A stretch of DNA of 64,000 bases from Sipunculus nudus (GCA_026874595.1 CM049306.1:23297019-23361018); one strand, 5' to 3'; shown: positions 34,201 through 48,093, numbered from the stretch's first letter. The notes: generated from the letters alone by a model not told the origin. Made by a program: numbers and translations.

Positions 34201-37200
34201 CTTTCAGGCACAAACCATATTACTGAAAAGGGAAAACAGCAAAGAAGACCAACATTTGGGTTACCGGTCAAGCAAACCAAACATACAGACCATATGGAGG
34301 AGGATCCCATTTCAAATGACATAAACAGGGCAAGTCTTTTTAAAATTAGAAAAATAATTGTCTAGTTTAGCATTCATTATTTGCAGTCAGGCAATTCCCT
34401 GCATGAAAATGTCATGGTGCTGGTAGCATGGCTTCAGTTCTAATGTGTATCCTTTTCATTGTATCTTTTTTTGGTCTGTCTGTCCATGTCATATGATTAT
34501 CATTTCTGTATCCTGCTATAATTTGTAGATTAGGGTGTGGTCATCTCCAAAGTGTTCCTCCAGCTTCTACTTGGAAGATATAGGTCTAATGGCCCCAAAC
34601 TCTCTCTGCAGATGAATTTCCACCTTGAGACTGTCCTCAGAGTACTTCTGTGTGTATATCTGTGCTTTTATCAAACCCTGGACTTTCAGAACTTTTGAAA
34701 TCAATCATGGGGGCTATCACTTTGTATGTACAGATGATAAAGTGGATCATGCCAGATTTTTAGGGTATATGGCTAATTTATTGAATGATTCAGGAAAAGT
34801 TTCATACTTAGTAAACCAATGGCAAATTCAAATTTAAATCTGATTCAGATTGTTTATCTTGTATAGATAACAAGACCTGCTAAAAGACTTGTATCCAGTG
34901 AAGGCTGTTCAGAAGAGGAATTGGCCAAAATCAAGGAAGAAGTACTTTCTGCAGAAGAAGTGGCAATGACCCTTGTATACAAAGATGGGTCCAGTCAACT
35001 CCAACCTAATTCTCACCAAGTTTGTGTTGTTTTTGCTGTACTGTCCTAGTGAAACCAAAAAGGTGCAACTCCCGCCAGATGCAATTGTCAGTTAAAATTC
35101 TGTAACTGAGCAAGTTAATAAAAATATTGCCCATTTGGCAAGAGGCATTTTGTTTTACCCTTGATTATTTTGTTTGCCTGTCAGAGCTTCATGCAAAATG
35201 TTCTGAGCAGATTTTAATGACATGTCATGGAAAGTTAGAATAACAAATCCAAGGAACAATCCATTAGATTTTTGGGGTTATCTGAATCACTATAGTATGT
35301 TTTTAATTCATAAGAGGTAACCTGGGATTTAGTCATTAAAACAAAACATGACATCTATGTAGGTTTGCACAGAAAAGTTTGATGTGGATCACACTGAATT
35401 CCCCTATTGTCTCACGACCCAGTGACCATGTCTGAATCTCCTGATCCTCCTGTCACCGGCTTGTGGTCTCTGACTACTTCTTACTCTTTTATTTATGATT
35501 TGTTCTTGTCTTCATGTTCATGATAAATATAAATATATTTCAAGAATGCTGATAAAATGTAAGAATAAGGCACTGAAGGCAGTAAACTCTCCACAGATTT
35601 TATTCAGATTACTTTTTGCAGTCATCCATTTAATTGGAGATTGGCATGGTACCCGGACTTATATAATAGTCATAGGTATTTTTTTTTGGTATTCTGAAGG
35701 ACATATAATAATGATTACAGGTTCATGGTATCGTGATTGCATTCCCCTCAAAAACTAATGAGGCCCATGAATCCATGCCACTTGGTCACCTAGGATTCCT
35801 GGAGCTGTCATTCAAGAGCAAAGACCATATAGTCCATGAATTTAACAAGTAAGAGGTTACCATGATTGTTTGAAGATGCATGTTTTCTAAAACATATATA
35901 AGCACCATTCATCATTTGTTTGGCTGTAGTCACTGAGGCATTTGGTGGAATAACAAAACAAATTTACATCCCCAGTAGACTTATTATATTACCAGTATCA
36001 ACTTTCCATAATAAATTTATTGAGACTCTTAAGTCTTAACTGTTTTCCATTTGCACATTCAGAGTAGTTTTTAATATACTAAAGAATCTTACTGAAAATT
36101 CTCATGATTTACTCTGACAAAAATATTCAAGGCAAGAGGAGCACATGCAAAAAATAAATAGACAAAACATATTTTGTTATGAAGACAGCTGTGTTGATAT
36201 CCTGAAACTTAGGTTCATTGCATTTGTGAACTTGTATGTATTATAGGGGTCTCATAGAAAACCTGATGGAAGCAAATACAAGAAAATTATGCTACGGAGC
36301 CCAGCATCTGATGTATGTTCTTCTTAATAACTATAACCTGAGTCCTGAGAGAGGTAGGTATCAGTAGTATAGGGTGTGATTAATTGAATTAGCCAAAATA
36401 GAGTGTTGCAGATACGTTTTCATGCTGGTTCAGTTGCTGCCGCCACGGCGTTATTTTCCAGAGAACTTCTCTGAGACCCTTGGATTGATCTTTCTGATAC
36501 CCAGCATAATTATTAGGTCATATGTGAACTGGTGCCTAACAAAGACTGGTGGCGCCACCTACCATCCTTTTCATGCAGTATGAATCTGTGTATCTCAGGG
36601 ATAACAGCCCACATCTCAGGAGTGGTTCAATGTATTGAGCTGAGATACCTCCATCTTATACTCAAGACTGGTGGCACTATCTGAAATTGTATTTGGGTTG
36701 AATCCATCCATGCATTTGCTTTGGGTGAAAATCACATATCTCAGAAATGGTTCAATATATATTGGTCTGAAATTTGGCATGTCTCCCATCTTGGAGAGTT
36801 TTCCTGTAGACCAGACAGGTGGTGCCACCTACCTTCCAGTTTTTCCAGTATTCTTAGAATACTTTGATGCCCTTTTCTCAGGAGTTGTTTACCATATTGG
36901 CCTGAGATTGTGCATGTCCATAAATCTTAGATACCTCCACCTCATACTCGAGGCTGGTGGCACCATCTGCAATTGTTTTCAGGTGGCTTACATCCGCCCA
37001 TTTGCTTTGGGTGAAAATGGCTCATATCTCAGGAGGGGATGGATGTATCAGCCTGAAATATTGCATGTTTAGTCTTTGCCTATCTATCTATCTTGTGATA
37101 TCTTGGCATCTCTGATGCCACAAATTTGGAGTCATGTCATGTAAGGAACATTCAATGTCTTGCTTTTCTCATGCCTCTATGATTTGACAGATACCTGTAG

Positions 37201-40200
37201 TCACTTGTTGGCTACCCATTTTCTATTATAGATTAATAATGGCTACTATTTTCTTGTTTTTCTGATAATTTATTATATTTAAGCAATTACATTTTATCCT
37301 TGATAGTTTGTCTTAAAGTGTGCAATAATTATTTGCAAAGCAGGTGATTTCCATGTTTTGTCCATGATTGAGGTAATTAGTACTTATTTGGAAAATATTT
37401 CATTTTTACATAAGATTTTCCATTTGGCAATAAACATAGTCAAAAGCTTCGAGACTCTGAAGGATACTTGTAAATGAGCATGCAGGAATCAATGATGTTT
37501 CTGTAATTGAGTTCTATAGAGAAATTTATCATAGTTTCTGCTTCAGAATATTTATATTTAAATAGATAATGACAAGCATATTTCTAGCTAGCTGTCAACA
37601 CCAGACTTAATATTTTGGAGATTGTGACACATTCAAAATACTGAATGGATGATTTTATTTTAACTGTCAGCTGTCCTTCATTGGAAGTGCATGGACCCAA
37701 AAGTAGCAGGTTGGTTACTGAACCCAGACAGACCGCCCACTCAGTTCAGAGATTTGTTAGTGCCACATCAGGAACTTTCATTGGTGAGTATTAGGAATCC
37801 ATTGATAAATCATGCTGGTTGATATGTAAGACCACAGAAACTGATGATCACTTCTTTGTTGATTAATCCATGTACCTGCTTTTATATTAAGACAGCATAA
37901 TCAAACAGTCATGTTTCATAATTTCATTTGTGCCTCCCTCCAATAGGCAACATCAGAAGACAGTAATTAACATTAGTAATAATGTAAATCATGCTATCAT
38001 AAATCATGCTGTTATGGAATTTAAAATTGTGGCCATTACCATCAAACGATATTACTCCAGCAGTCTCTACTTTGTATCTCACCTTCCTTATGTTTCTGAC
38101 TGATGTGAGAGATTTTACTCTCAAATGTATGACTTCCTCTTATGTGCACTCATACTCGTTGAAGATTACTTACACAAAACTGCAACCATTTTGATCAACT
38201 ATAAAGAAAATGTTGGCACAACACTGTCAACACTACAAGTACTAGTGATATGTCTTTGCAGTCACACTGAATATTATTTGTAATCTTTTCATTGAAAGAT
38301 TATATTAATTCTGTATCAAGAACACCATTTGAACATATACAGCCTCTGTCAAACAGATGATTATATTAGCTTTTCTGTGTATTATTTCTGTATCCTATCT
38401 TGTTTGACCTGCTCCATGTTACCTCAGAGACTTGCCTTCTGTCCATGTAGGAAATCACATCACAAGATCCACAGAATTTAGTCAAATTAATCTTGTTGTT
38501 CCACAATCAGTTTGCAAAACTTTATGCTATTCTTAGCTTTTCCATTGATTGTCCATGCTGTTGGAATAAACTACTTGCTAACATTAAGAACTGTGACAAG
38601 GAAGAAATTGTTGGGAAAAAACTAAAAACATACCTGTTCAGAGAAAATTTTAGTTATTCTTAATGGTTTATGTGTCTTAAAATTTAAAACAGTTTAACTT
38701 TTAATACATTTTTTTAAGCATACATTTATTGTTCAGAGCCTCAGAATAATTTTAATACTATAGGGGCTTTTATAAATTTATGAATGTATGCAATGTAACT
38801 TTAAGTTTAACAATGAGTCTGCTATTTATTATATCTCTTTATCAATCAGTTATGATTAAATATTATCATATTGTGTTCATTTTGTTATTTGTTACCGCAT
38901 TTGAAAAGAAAAAGATATTTATTGGACACAGCTGTAGAATATGCATATCTGTCTTCTAAAGAATTGTTTTTCAGTATGAAAACAAGGACTCAAAAGAGTG
39001 CATCTGTGCAGACTTGTCACTGCTGGGACCACTAATGATGAAAATCTATAAGCTGCTGAAAGACCAAGGGTTGTGGGAACTGTTTCTTCGTGTGGAGATG
39101 CCTCTGGTTCCTGTTCTTGCCACTATGCAGCTCTGGGGTCTGCATGTGGATGAAGCAATGATGTTTAACTGGGCAGAGCTTCTCAAGGTAGGAATTTGAA
39201 TAAGATGCATTTGTGGAACTGTAGTCCTTTTCACTACCCCTGTCCACCTACATTTTCCTTATTATGTCCAGGTAAGACAATCTTGCCATACCAAATGTGC
39301 TCCAGTTGCATAAAAGGGAAATGTGTATTTTTTTGTACTATACCAGATATAGAAATTATTCACTTTACAGCCTGCTTGACATGTCTCATAATATCCGTGA
39401 TTCATGGTGTCATTAAAAAGTGACCTTTGTTTATCCTTTAGGGATATAGTTATGCATAATTTACGCCGTAACCTTGAAGCATGTGCATAAGTAGAATACA
39501 AGCCTTTCTCATAAACAGGGTTTGGCAGCTCTTGATTATTGGTCCTGTGAATATTGGTACCTCCCTTGTGCATAACATCTGTTATGAAGTCACTACTGTT
39601 TTCTGCCATATCATTGCATGGGTTGGTGGTAAGGTATTGATACAGAGTAGACTATTTTCGCATAAATGTGTTTAAATTGTGTACAGGAAACTGATATATG
39701 GAAGGTTAATATAATTTCAAATATAGTTCATTACACATTTTCCTCTTTTTGCATTAGGGGCATACAGTTTTGGTATTCTTTGACATGCTAAAAAAAATTA
39801 TCACAAAAAAAAAAACATAACAAATTTGCCAATATTGTATTTCCTAACAACGTTAGAATGGGGCTTGGGTTTAGACTGATACTCTGCTCTGTTTATATAA
39901 AATTATGGCTTTGCTGCTCTAAAAATCATGGAGCTCTAAGATTTCATAAGTGCTGGGAAGCTATAATAGCACGGGGTACCAGTGTAGCTTAGAGGTTCCC
40001 AAGTTACCATACCATTTTGATTTTTTGAATTTTTCATTATTGATAATGTGGTGATGTGGAGAACATCTGGGAGTTCACCTTTCCAACGGATTGAAAAATT
40101 CCTTTCTGTGCTTATGTTTTAATGTCTGAGACAGGTGGAAAGATATTATTACAACCCCTGCATTAAGACATTGATATTGGCACTTTATGTAAAATAACCC

Positions 40201-43200
40201 AGGCTTTTGATCCACATAATACACAACAGATAACTGTTGATTAATAAAAAAAAAAAAAAAAAAAAAACTGTTGTGACTGTTTTCAGAAGAAACTATGTAG
40301 CTTAGAGAAGTCAGCTCATAAAGAGGCAGGACATACTTTCCTCATCAGCAGCCACCTTCAGCTTAGACAGGTGAGCTTAGGTGTATTCTGATCAGAATTG
40401 ATTTCCAAATATGATATAATATTTATTTGGACCCTCTTCATTTCTTGAAACACTGTTAAATTATACAGAGATCAGTGTAAGTTGTAGTAAAGAGAGCAGA
40501 TTTTGTGTCTTTTTTACATATAATTGCAAAAATCAATTTTACCTTGATGCACCTACAGACCAGCTGTCAGTTTTTTTATTCCTGATTGATGAGTCTTGAT
40601 GTTAAAATAATTTTATTAGAATAAATTGTAATAAACCATTTATGATGTGTTTAATTCAAGTTTTGTTTAAATTAAGCTACATTTTATGCACCCTTTTATG
40701 CATTATCTCCTGAAAATACCATCGTGACAAATGTTTCAGAGGGGTACTTTCCTACTAATTATTACTCATATACTTATCATTTTGTAATATCAAGGTATTA
40801 TTTGAAGAGCTGAAACTGGATGTCAAGCTTTCTGAGGGGAAAGGTAAAATTGCTCGTACATCAGTGAAGCAGTACAAATCCACATCAGAGTCAGTGTTAA
40901 ATCAGCTTCAGGCTATACATCCACTTCCCAAGATTGTGCTTGAATACAGACAGGTAAAATATGGTTGATCTCATGGTAAATTTGATTTTTATAACTTCAA
41001 AGATTTATTATAATTGTCTGAAAAAGGCAACTTTGTATACAAAATTCTGATGGTTCACTATACCCATTTATTTATAATGCGTAGGAAATGATGTTTTTTA
41101 TTGGGATAGTAAAAGGTCAATATTCTGGATACTGAGTACAGAGGTACTTCAGTCATTAAGATTGGAATCCTAATTAATGCTGCATTTTTTAGCTTCAGAA
41201 ACTAAAGTCCACCTACATTGATGGTATGCTGGAGTGTTTGAAGGGAAGCAGCGTCTTCACCACATGGGATCACACGTCAGCAGCCACTGGCCGCCTGGCT
41301 TCAACCAACCCCAACATGCAGGCTGTCCCCAAACAACCAGTAACATTCACACTTACTGACTCCTGTATTATAGGTTAGTGATCGTCAAAAGATGGATGAA
41401 TTCCTAGAAGAATAATATACCTTGTACAACATGGTTTTGGTTTAAAACTGATACTAAAGATGAATAAAACTACATGAGAGCAAAGCTGCATGTACTCTCT
41501 ATGTTTAAACAAAATGGTATTGTTGCCAAGTGACCCTTCATAATTATTTGTGGTAACTGTAAGGCATTTGCTTTCACAAAAAAAATAATGAAATGATTGA
41601 ATATTCTTGGGTATCATTGAATAACAATCATATAAAACATTCATTTTCTTGTACTGTAATTAAATATTCCAAATTTAAAATATTCTTCAAAATAATTTCT
41701 AATCTGAGAATTTAAATTGATTTTGATTGATTTTCCAGGGAAGGAACCATTAAAAGTGGAAATATGTGCCAGAGACTGCTTTGTGGCCACAGGTGGTTGG
41801 ACATTTCTAGCTGTTGGTTAGTGAATATTCTCTCCATAATGCTACAGCAAATGAAAGAAGTTAAGTTGTCATTTTAGCATTACTGGTTATGGTGAAATCA
41901 ATTGATGCTTATTCCTAGAACTGCAAAAAAAGGAATGCATTAGATAATTAAGTCTCCAGTTAGTGCCACCAAATATTTAGAGGAGAAAAATCAAGTACCA
42001 ATATGTAATTTGTCCATTTTGCTCAATAAACAATCAAGATGCAGGGTGACTTCTGTTAAGTTTTACATTTCTTTCTTGGAAAAAAGAGAGCTCATACACC
42101 AGTACACCATTATAGCAGTGTTAACATGATGAGCCTTTTAGGTATACCTGTTTTTTGTTTTTTTCAGGAGGAGGCAATGGACATTATTGCAGCTTAACAG
42201 CCAACTTAATACGGTGTCTTGAGAACATTTTCTCTCACTTCTGCCCAAATGGAGACAAAATGACCTTCTTGAAACAAACTTCTGGACTTTTTCAGATTTC
42301 TGTCAAATTGAGTTGAAACTGCTGGCACACCTGTCCAGTGACCAGTCTCTGCTTGACCTATTCAAGGACCCCAATGGTGTTGACATCTTTTCACAACTTA
42401 CAGCTCAGTGGTAAGTCAGATGTGGCTTTTTTTTTATTTCAGAATCATAAATTAAGAATTTGCATGAATAATGTTGTTACATGTGTTGCTTCAGTCCTAC
42501 TTTTGTACAACTTTTTCTGATATTCTCTGCTTTTGAACACTTTGTCATAGTATTTCCATTCATACTTTTGTACACATGTTCATTAGGGTGTGTGAGACAG
42601 CCTGTACAAGTTTCACTTTCCCAAGTGCACGTTTGAGAGATAAATCTTTTTAACCATTAATATCTGTTATGATGCATAAAAATGTATTGTTAAAAAGATA
42701 GTACAGCTGGTCAGGGACATATGACAGTATAGGCTAGCTTGTTGAATTTTCATTAATCTTTAAGGTTATGCAAAGCAATTGATGAGGTGACATCAGCAGA
42801 GCGGGAACAGACCAAAAGGATTGTCTACTCAGTCATGTATGGGGCAGGTAAATAATACTTTTTACTGCATTTGATTATACAAACCACATACTTCAATATG
42901 GTTGCATGGTTTTTACACATTTTACTCCCAGATTCCTAGGTGTTAGACTCAGTCCACAAGCTGTATGATGTAATGTCATATACTACGAACTAAAACAAAT
43001 CATGTCCTGCATTATATACACATCATAGTTTTGATCACCCTCAGTATTAGATTGCTGATTTACTTCTATTATGACTTAAACTATACATGAATTTTACCAA
43101 CAATGACAATATATAACCAGACGCCATACATAGCAGATTGATCTATATTTAAAATATGTAAGCATCTCATTGAAAAATTTATTAATTTGTGAGTTTTGAT

Positions 43201-46185
43201 AATCTGCAACTACATATTTTATTACAGGCAAGGAGAGGTTGGCTGAGTATCTGCAAGTGTCTTGTGAAAATGCTAAAGCCATCATGTCCAGTTTCCTAGG
43301 TACACAAGTACATAAGACATTTACTGTTATCATTTGGTACAGTTCCTCAAGTAACATGTAGTTAAGGGAATTGTAACTGTTAAAATTGATTTTTGAGTCT
43401 TCTGCACTTCTGAGTTCTATTCTCCTTGAACCTCTTGCTTTATACTCCTTAGTACAAAAATATTAAATGTTTCTGCATAATTGCATTACATCAGCCAATG
43501 AGTTCAAGCCCAAAATAATATTTCTGTGCATTTTGAAAATATTACATTGCTGCTAACTGTAAAATGATTTTGATACCACAAGAGATAGCCAGTATAACTG
43601 CATACTTTTGCACTTGCTTTTCCCATCACTTAAACTGCATGGCTCTAATAGAATTATTGTATTTACATTCAGTTACATTTCCTTGCATCAAGAGGTTCAC
43701 TAACAAGTGTGTGGATCAGGCCAGAGAACAAGGTAGCACCTGTCATGTAATTATAGTTTGTATCGCTATTGATACTAAAAAAAGGCAATAACTGTCATAC
43801 AATGCTGTTAACGTATATAATGCTTAACTCTTACATGCCATCTTAAATCCTTTAAAATAATATTGGTTTGTTAAGTTTTTATGGCAGCATATATAAAATA
43901 TACAAGTTGTGAATACTAATTATTAATCCTCAGATTCAGAGATTTCTTAATTTATTTTTTTCAGCTGTAAGGAGCCTTACTTTTCATCTGTGCATTTTTT
44001 ATCTGTATTGCTAAAATAGAACACTGTCAAATATATATGCAAATCATGATGCAGGTTTTCAAACTACAATATTTGGAAGAAGACGGTGGTTCTCAAATAT
44101 TAACCACACTTCTGGTGCCCTGAGGTCGCAGGCTGAAAGGCAGGCTGTAAACTTCTGTGTGCAAGGTGACAGAATTAGTATAATGAATGGCCACTAGATG
44201 GCTCTGTTACAAGTTATTTGGTTTCTGATTCTTTGTGTCGTTTTAAAATTATGAATTAATGGACATAGAAATATTTCTCTAAAAATTAATATATATCTCC
44301 AAAAATATATACACAAAATTATTACAAAATAATTTGTCAAAATAATAATACTACATTTAAATAATTTATTATTTTTTTAAATAAAAATCCTATAAATTAT
44401 AATGCATATTATTTTTTATATTTGTTAAGATGATCATTACAGAAAGGAGAAAAGAATTCAGTGTAGGTAACATCAGAAAATTTAAATGACATGGTTGAAT
44501 CCATATCATGGTCAAAAGGTGAACATATAAGTCATAAGTGCCATCCACAGTCACATATATTTCTTCTCCAGCCTGTTGTTGACAAATACTGTAATTCGTC
44601 ACTTACTGATATTTTTAATAAATTTAAGGTTCAGCAGCTGATCTGTGTAAAGCAGCCATGATTCAAGTTGACAAAGCTCTGGCTGCATATCCTATTGTCC
44701 AGGCCAGGTACGTAGGTTTGTTTAATCTACAAACTCTTTAAATGTGTCATGACAAGACTAAAAACCATATACCCAAACATATTTCAGGTCTCATATGCAA
44801 TTTTTATATTATTCTCAAAGAAGCAGTAACTTCTTCTCGCTGTGATGTGTGAATTTGGTGAACTTAGTTCTTAAATATTTGAATAAATACATGAGTTTAT
44901 ATCTTGTATTAATTACAGGTGTTTGTTTGGTTTTTATAGTGTCTTTGTAAATACCTATGTGATTTTGGTAACTCACATTTCATCCTTGGTGTAGGCTGCT
45001 GTTGCAGATTCATGATGAACTTCTGCTGGAGGTCAAAGAGGAACATGTGGATGAGGTGGCAGGTCAGTTAACAGACTTGACATTAATTATCTGAGGTCAG
45101 AGGTTAAACCAGTTATAATACTGGTCAGATTGCAGATAGGCAAGCGTGCATTCTTTATATTGGTCCGTTTTGAACTTTATTAGACACAAAGGTAAAGTTG
45201 GATTAAGCAGGTAGGCATTTATGATTTGTGTCAACCAGTATATCACATGATAATGAATCAGTTTTAGCTTAATGTAGGTTTCAGGGCTGCCAACTGTGGG
45301 ATGCCAGCCTCAATTTAAAAGATGGTGCTAGTGTCTTCTGGCAAGATTTCTAAATAAAATCAGTGGAAATACCTTGTATAAGCCTTCAAGGCTCAAGGCT
45401 GGGGAGTATATCTCATAGGTGATACATTGGAAGAGACAGGGATACAATTATTTTGAGCCATCCTTGTTTGAAATACAGATATAAGGGGATTTAGGCCACA
45501 CCAACATTCCATAAGCCAGAATTTATTTCTTTTTAATATTATACCATACCAGTGACTTCTTGATTCTGTGGTCAGCTTTTTGTTAACGGGGGTTTAAAAT
45601 TTGCAATATTCACAAAAGGAAAATTATCACAAAAACCAGACCTTTGTGAATAAGATGCACAATCTACACAGCTTGTATACATTAACTTTGCCTGAGAAGT
45701 AGCAAAGCAGATGTTTATTATTATTTTTATTATTTATATTAATAGATTTTTCATGTTACCCATTAGTTTAAAAATTTGATATTATTAATATTATGAGGTC
45801 ATTTACATGATGAACAAGAAATATTTACTGGATGTTCCTTTGGTCCTTCACATATTGTAGTGATTTTTACGAGCATATTAAATAATTCAGACAAGAAAAG
45901 ATATACATAAGTGTAGTTTACTGTACAGGAAAATAGTGAAAACAGAGACCTCACAAAACAGTGAAATGGTTGGAAAGGCAAAATGTGAACCTTGCTTATA
46001 TGAATTATCCTAGTACATCTCACATCACTGAGATAAGATGCTTTCTTGTTGCAGAACTTGTGAAGGGAATAATGGAGTCTGCCCCTGGATTATGTGGTGA
46101 GTTTGTGCAACTCAGGGTACCCCTAACAGTGTCCATAACTGTTGGCAAGAGATGGGGTCACATGCAGCCATACAAAGTCAGGTAA
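31288..46185 (+). CDS. POLN: DNA polymerase nu (family A), 21 coding exons
   Basis: Exons: 31288-31435, 31961-33356, 33941-33993, 34208-34329, 34867-35019, 35721-35848, 36247-36353, 37671-37783, 38975-39187, 40287-40370, 40795-40953, 41193-41373, 41739-41816, 42296-42410, 42765-42847, 43228-43299, 43673-43732, 44055-44165, 44629-44707, 44995-45062, 46055-46185. All joins keep frame: 3654 nt, 1217 residues (human ~900). The C-terminal ~600 residues match POLN: GLWELFLRVEMPLVPVLATM, HPLPKIVLEYRQ, TGRLASTNPNMQ (R926), motif A DFCQIELKLLAHLS (D979), motif B REQTKRIVYSVMYGAG (K1034, Y1042), motif C QIHDELLLEV (D1159). There is no helicase domain, so it is not POLQ, and no proofreading exonuclease motifs. 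Residues 50-515 are Ser/Asn/Gln-rich and look disordered, with a PIP box QQQIDGYF at 438-445. Family role: translesion and crosslink-related synthesis. The start follows a splice acceptor; the stop follows WGHMQPYKVR. Confidence 0.93.
33124..33147 (+). other. POLN: PIP box (PCNA-interaction motif) in POLN
   Basis: Codons 438-445 read Q-Q-Q-I-D-G-Y-F, matching the canonical Q-x-x-[ILMV]-x-x-[FY]-[FY]. It lies in the disordered N-terminal region encoded by exon 2, where short linear motifs are usually functional. Binding itself is inference. Confidence 0.65.
34330..34866 (+). other. POLN intron 4 with a GC-AG boundary
   Basis: The donor reads AGG|GCAAGT and the acceptor tgtatag|A. Only this GC donor keeps the reading frame into the conserved exon 5. 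GCAAGT is the usual form of the rare GC-AG class. No repeat family is recognised in it. Confidence 0.75.
36395..37215 (-). mobile_element. Old family B element in POLN intron 7
   Basis: It follows the inverse layout of family B: a decayed gcagatacgttttcatgctg end near 36417, ccagagaacttctctgagac, then the palindrome (ctggtggcgccacctac near 36546) and decayed forms near 36664, 36820 and 36955, ending with agatacctgtagtcacttgt and ggctacccattttcta. It is much more diverged than the copies in PRELID1, so older. Confidence 0.7.
38535..38663 (+). mobile_element. Remnant of a LINE ORF2 C-terminus
   Basis: In POLN intron 8 a frame reads CCWNKLLANIKNCDKEEIVG followed by KKLKTYLFRENF and a stop. The W-N-x-L-x-x-x-I...F/G-K-x-L-K-T-x-L-F pattern is the usual tail of non-LTR retrotransposon reverse transcriptases. 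Only this 3' end is left, consistent with 5' truncation. The clade cannot be named from so little. Confidence 0.6.
39219..39815. mobile_element. Older copy of the MULE-like MITE in POLN intron 9
   Basis: It aligns along its length with 29557-30135: shared lines include acccctgtccacct, cttgacatgtctcataatat with atccgtg, and ggcagctcttgattattggt. CpG sites of the other copy are mostly TG or CA here. The right TIR is badly eroded and no duplication is left. Confidence 0.7.
40246..40267 (+). repeat. Poly(A) run near a POLN splice acceptor
   Basis: A run of about 22 A bases ends some 20 bp before the acceptor of exon 10. AACTGTTG occurs on both sides of the block, which may mark a small retroposed insertion; too little remains to name it. 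Confidence 0.5.
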
Positions 46186-48093
46186 AGTTGGTAGGATCTA
46201 GCCTAGTGGTTGGTGTGTTTTTACTCCAGAGCTGAAGTTCCTTATTTTCCATCACCTCAGTGACAAAAATGATGAAAACCTGGCAGAACCTCTCAGAATA
46301 TTGTGTCTTTTAATACTGTAGGTTGTGACAGGTGATTATTCCTAGCCATTGCATATAAAACCTAACTCAAGAAGGCTTAAAGTAATAATATATTACTTTT
46401 ATCATATGGATACCTTCATCTGCATTCAATAGACTTTGTCACCATCAGACAACTTACCTTTTTATTCCTCTAAACATGGAGAAAAAAGGTAAATGGAGTT
46501 CGAAAAAAGGAGAGTTTAGTGTTCCTGGGACTGGTGGATGTGACCAATATTAAGACTTGTATAATTAAGAAAATTCAGATAATTTAAGTTAATCAAAATA
46601 CCTTTCACAATTAATTTACCAAAAAGTGGATGAGCACAGTGTGACTTTCTATATGATTTATTGGCAACAGCAAACAAATAATATGACAGTCTCATTGCAG
46701 CATACAGTGATTGCATTTGCAAGTAATCTGTCTTAAATGAAGACATGTAAACTAGACAGAATCAGAAACAAGTACTGCAAGACATTAAGTATATATGACC
46801 AGCATATTCCAGATGTCTGACCAGTACGTTCTGTGTCTGTATCGTTGAAGCTGTGTATACAGTATATCACCTACTAGCATGCACATTATAAAATAACAGT
46901 GTAAATAGCAACAGAGATGTGGATATTACAAAAGCAGTCTGCCAACCATTATCTGTAATTGTACAGAGTGAAACCTCAGTGTTAAGTCTAAAGGACTGAC
47001 AATAAACCTTTGGACGATTCCAAGCTTCCGCACAAACAGGTTTTACTTGGTAATAGTAATTAAATTTTTGCAATTTAAACCTGATGCTCATAAGCACAAG
47101 CAGGGGTACTAAAGATAAGTGAGCTCAACACAACAATAGTTTACTTTATACATAAATATATGTCATGGAGATATAGGACTGTCATGAATTCATGGCTAAA
47201 TATAATGGTCAGGTCTTACTATAATTGTAACATGAGAAGTGTATACTTCTGAACTCCTGTTTGAGTCAATTTTTTTCAGTGCATATTATTTCACAGTATA
47301 CTATAGCAACAACATGCCTCTAAAATTCATTGATACTTTCTATCAGTTTCAAAATACAACAAACCTAATTAAATCAAAGACAATATCAGTACTTTAGCTT
47401 GGTTCTTCACTGCAAATACTAAATGCTTTAGTGTATACTTAATAATTAAATAATTATTTGAAATATTTAAAATACATATCATGGCAAATAATAGTGGCTT
47501 GAAAATAAAAGTAAATGACACATTTAACAGCAGGATATGAACAAATACTGATGAAGTAATTATGTACACCTGGCATCCTCCACTGTAGTAAAACCATAGC
47601 TGATTATCTGTCCATTTTACAACCACCTCTCGTCACTGAGCAGTCCAACCTCACAATTTTGCACCATAAAATTTGGCTAAGCTGGAAGTATAATGAGTAG
47701 AATGACGATTTTTTTAAATATATATAACACAATATTAATTCTAGAAGGCTCTGAACATGGAGAAATTTAAAGGTTAAAGTTGAAAGTTTGTCATATCAGT
47801 TAACAGACAATAGCTTTATATTCAAAAACATTTAATTGTAACCCAACCATCAAGCAAGCAAAATAATAACCTCCAGTTAATAGTTTTATACAAAGCTGTC
47901 AGACACTTTAAGATCACAAAAGATATGCAGCAAATAAAACATATTCATCAATCTGATATCAAATAAATTCTGAAAAGGTTTGTACACTTCAACAATTGAC
48001 CTATCTTACTTGACCACACATAACTGTGTAGGCAAATGAGTATGCATTTTATGATACATCTATTAATCAGGGCCAACTGAAATGCTTCAAGTC
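46186..48093. other. POLN 3' UTR / intergenic
   Basis: No coding exon is supported. A plus-strand AATAAA near 46999-47004 is a candidate POLN polyadenylation signal. A tRNA-like line at 46200-46265 is too degenerate to call. Confidence 0.35.

Noticed and set aside
31283-46185. Assignment of the polymerase as POLQ
   Set aside because: No helicase domain precedes it, and HPLPKIVLEYRQ and GLWELFLRVEMPL match POLN rather than POLQ.
46195-46265. tRNA-like A-box (tagcctagtggttggtgtg) after POLN
   Set aside because: No matching B box and no foldable cloverleaf; at most an old SINE scrap.
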